Source of the DNA: JADJYF01 sp043782755
Lineage (GTDB): Bacteria > Pseudomonadota > Gammaproteobacteria > Ga0077536
Length of the DNA stretch: 7,214 nucleotides
Assembly (NCBI GenBank): GCA_043782755.1
Contig: JAYWAC010000040.1
Coordinates: 1-7,214 of the forward strand
Reading direction: 5' to 3'
Shown: piece by piece, positions 5,805-7,214 of the stretch
Position numbering within the stretch: the first letter of the stretch is position 1
Layout: each line of letters begins with the position of its first letter
The notes under the pieces: model-generated
What the model was told of the DNA's origin: nothing
Seen by the model: only the letters and a program-made list of their open reading frames with translations
The model's database searches: none
Program-made: the position numbers and the translations under genes

Positions 5805-7214
5805 TGGTTTCCTCCATGCTCTTGTAGATTTGCAGCAGTTTCTCGGCCTGCACCGGCCACGCATACTTCCTAATCAGCTCGGCCATTTGCGCCGGATTCT
5901 TGCGCAGTCGGTCGCGCTGTTCGTAGGTTTCGCGCAGCGCGCGCGCAATATCCACTGGGTCGGTCTGATCCATGGTGATGCCGGCGTCGTTGTCGCGCAC
6001 GAAGCGCGCCATCTCCGGCAAGTTGGAGACGCACAAGGGCACGCCGGCGAAGGCCATCTCGAACAGCTTGTTCGGCATCGCATAGCGATAGCTCAGGGAA
6101 GCATCCTGGATCGGGCATACGCCGACGTCAGCGGTACGGGTTGCCACGACCACATGCTCGGGAGCGACAGGCGGCAGCATGTGCACGCGCTCCGAGACGC
6201 CTGCCGCCTGGGCGCTGTCACTCAACCAGCGGTCGTTCAATTCGTGGCGCGGCCCGAGCACGGCTAGATGGTAATCGGGGAGATAACGCAATGCTTGGGC
6301 AACTAGATGCAGGCCACGGGCTTCGCCACCGATACCTCCGGTATAGATGATCAGCGGCTGGTCGATCGTTATCTTGCAGCTTGCGCGCAAATCGAAATCC
6401 GACACGTGCTCCGGCGACATTTCCGGCGCATTCATCACCACTTGAGGTTTGTGCTTGGCAAACCGTTCGCCGTAGAAATCGGCAGCTGAATCGCAACACA
6501 CCACCATGTCGTCAATCTGAGACAACCACAGACGCTCGACGCGATCGACAAAGCTCTTTTCCGGCGGCGCGAAGCCCGGCATACGCTCGGTCTCGATTTC
6601 GTGAGCGTCGAAGATCACCTTGGCGCCAGTGCGGCGCGCCAACTCAATGGCCGCAGGCAAGGGATAGATGTCGTGGCAGTGGATGAACTGCGGTATTTCG
6701 GGAAATTTCTGCGCGAGAAAATTTGCCGCGAAGTAATAGAGATACAGATACGCCTTGCGGGCGACGCGCTGGCGTCGGCGCAATTCGGATGTGTCCTTGA
6801 TGCTCCCTTTCAGCAGCTCGTAATGAGCTTTCAGCTCGGTCAGTGCCGGATCGTCGGATAGAGCGAAGGCCATGCGACGCAAAGTGGTGTTGGCCTCGGC
6901 GCGCTGCATCTCGATGTCGGCGCCGAGACTGCCGACCTCGAAGATACTCGCCTCGACCAAGGCGCGATCTTCGCCGAACAGTCTGAGCACAGCGGCACGC
7001 TCAGCGTCGCTCAACCTGAAAGTGGTATCAAAGGGCCGAAAGCGGCGAATGTTGATGCCATCGACAATGTGCTTGGCGGGCAAATTGTCGCCGTGAGAGC
7101 AATATATTTTGACGTCATAGCCGGCGTCACGCAGCGTACGCGCCTGCTTCATGACCCGCGAATCGAATACCGCAGTGTTGGCGACGAGCGAATAGACGAC
7201 GGGCTTACCGGGCA
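5776..7214 (-). CDS. GT4-type glycosyltransferase (start codon split by window edge)
   Basis: This probable retaining GT-B glycosyltransferase adds a sugar to a glycan at the inner membrane face. An ATG at 7152 is open but internal: 20 further in-frame codons upstream read PGKPVVYSLVANTAVFDSRV, the expected first beta strand of a GT4 fold. The window ends in TG of what is probably ATG (first base at 7215), giving 479 residues. Seen, in that numbering: FIHCHD (177-182), FDAHE (202-206), a donor-domain strand and loop YTGGIGGEARGLHL (291-304), PNKLFEMAFAGVP (381-393) and NLPEM (399-403). E386 corresponds to the second Glu of the GT4 EX7E motif; the first position is Tyr, as in many PxKxFE subfamily members. 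An unusually long charged, probably helical segment (about 66-171) separates the first strands from HCHD. The gene ends with TAG 29 bp inside the acyltransferase gene, whose SD lies within this gene's last codons. Acceptor and donor are not predictable. Confidence 0.9.
   Translation of the reverse strand, partial: PGKPVVYSLVANTAVFDSRVMKQARTLRDAGYDVKIYCSHGDNLPAKHIVDGINIRRFRPFDTTFRLSDAERAAVLRLFGEDRALVEASIFEVGSLGADIEMQRAEANTTLRRMAFALSDDPALTELKAHYELLKGSIKDTSELRRRQRVARKAYLYLYYFAANFLAQKFPEIPQFIHCHDIYPLPAAIELARRTGAKVIFDAHEIETERMPGFAPPEKSFVDRVERLWLSQIDDMVVCCDSAADFYGERFAKHKPQVVMNAPEMSPEHVSDFDLRASCKITIDQPLIIYTGGIGGEARGLHLVAQALRYLPDYHLAVLGPRHELNDRWLSDSAQAAGVSERVHMLPPVAPEHVVVATRTADVGVCPIQDASLSYRYAMPNKLFEMAFAGVPLCVSNLPEMARFVRDNDAGITMDQTDPVDIARALRETYEQRDRLRKNPAQMAELIRKYAWPVQAEKLLQIYKSMEETNVRPVTSAA
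5810..5815 (-). promoter_or_regulatory. Strong Shine-Dalgarno site fixing the acyltransferase start
   Basis: GGAGGA on the minus strand is 5 nt from ATG 5804. It lies inside the 3' end of the glycosyltransferase gene and decides the acyltransferase start over the longer frame beginning at 5864. Confidence 0.85.

Overview
The window comes from a GC-rich Gram-negative bacterium, most likely a beta- or gammaproteobacterium. The evidence is a two-partner secretion pair that needs an outer membrane, a lipoprotein with an outer-membrane-type lipobox, Shine-Dalgarno-led genes, and strong G/C preference at third codon positions. I cannot name a genus from the sequence alone.

Layout. Bases 1-2948 (minus strand) hold a two-partner secretion (TPS) locus. 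Transcription meets tpsB first (2948 to 1386, a complete FhaC/ShlB-type outer-membrane transporter). It then crosses a roughly 300-bp gap and enters tpsA (1091 to 1, the N-terminal part of a large HMW1/FhaB-like exoprotein cut off by the window edge). Most of that gap is a 143-bp element with 17-bp perfect terminal inverted repeats and an inner imperfect palindrome (1239-1381), starting 4 bp after the tpsB stop. Bases 2949-3177 are a divergent intergenic region. A single plus-strand gene (3178-3618) encodes a small unrecognised lipoprotein.

Bases 3658-7214 (minus strand) are the downstream end of a surface-polysaccharide operon, read right to left. It contains a GT4-type glycosyltransferase (its start codon is probably split by the window edge), an LpxD-like left-handed beta-helix acyltransferase, a short stretch that looks like a small frameshifted gene (about 4939-4707), and a non-hydrolysing UDP-GlcNAc 2-epimerase of the WecB/WbpI type. 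The genes overlap or touch (29 bp between the first two; ATGA between the fragment and the epimerase), so they are probably translationally coupled.

How it fits together. The epimerase would supply a UDP-mannosamine-type sugar, the acyltransferase would acylate an amino-sugar precursor, and the glycosyltransferase would add a sugar to a glycan. This suggests O-antigen, capsule or exopolysaccharide assembly. The TPS pair is a separate surface-exposed system, and no feature links the two mechanistically. The least explained items are the palindromic element between tpsB and tpsA and the cryptic frameshifted reading frame upstream of the epimerase.
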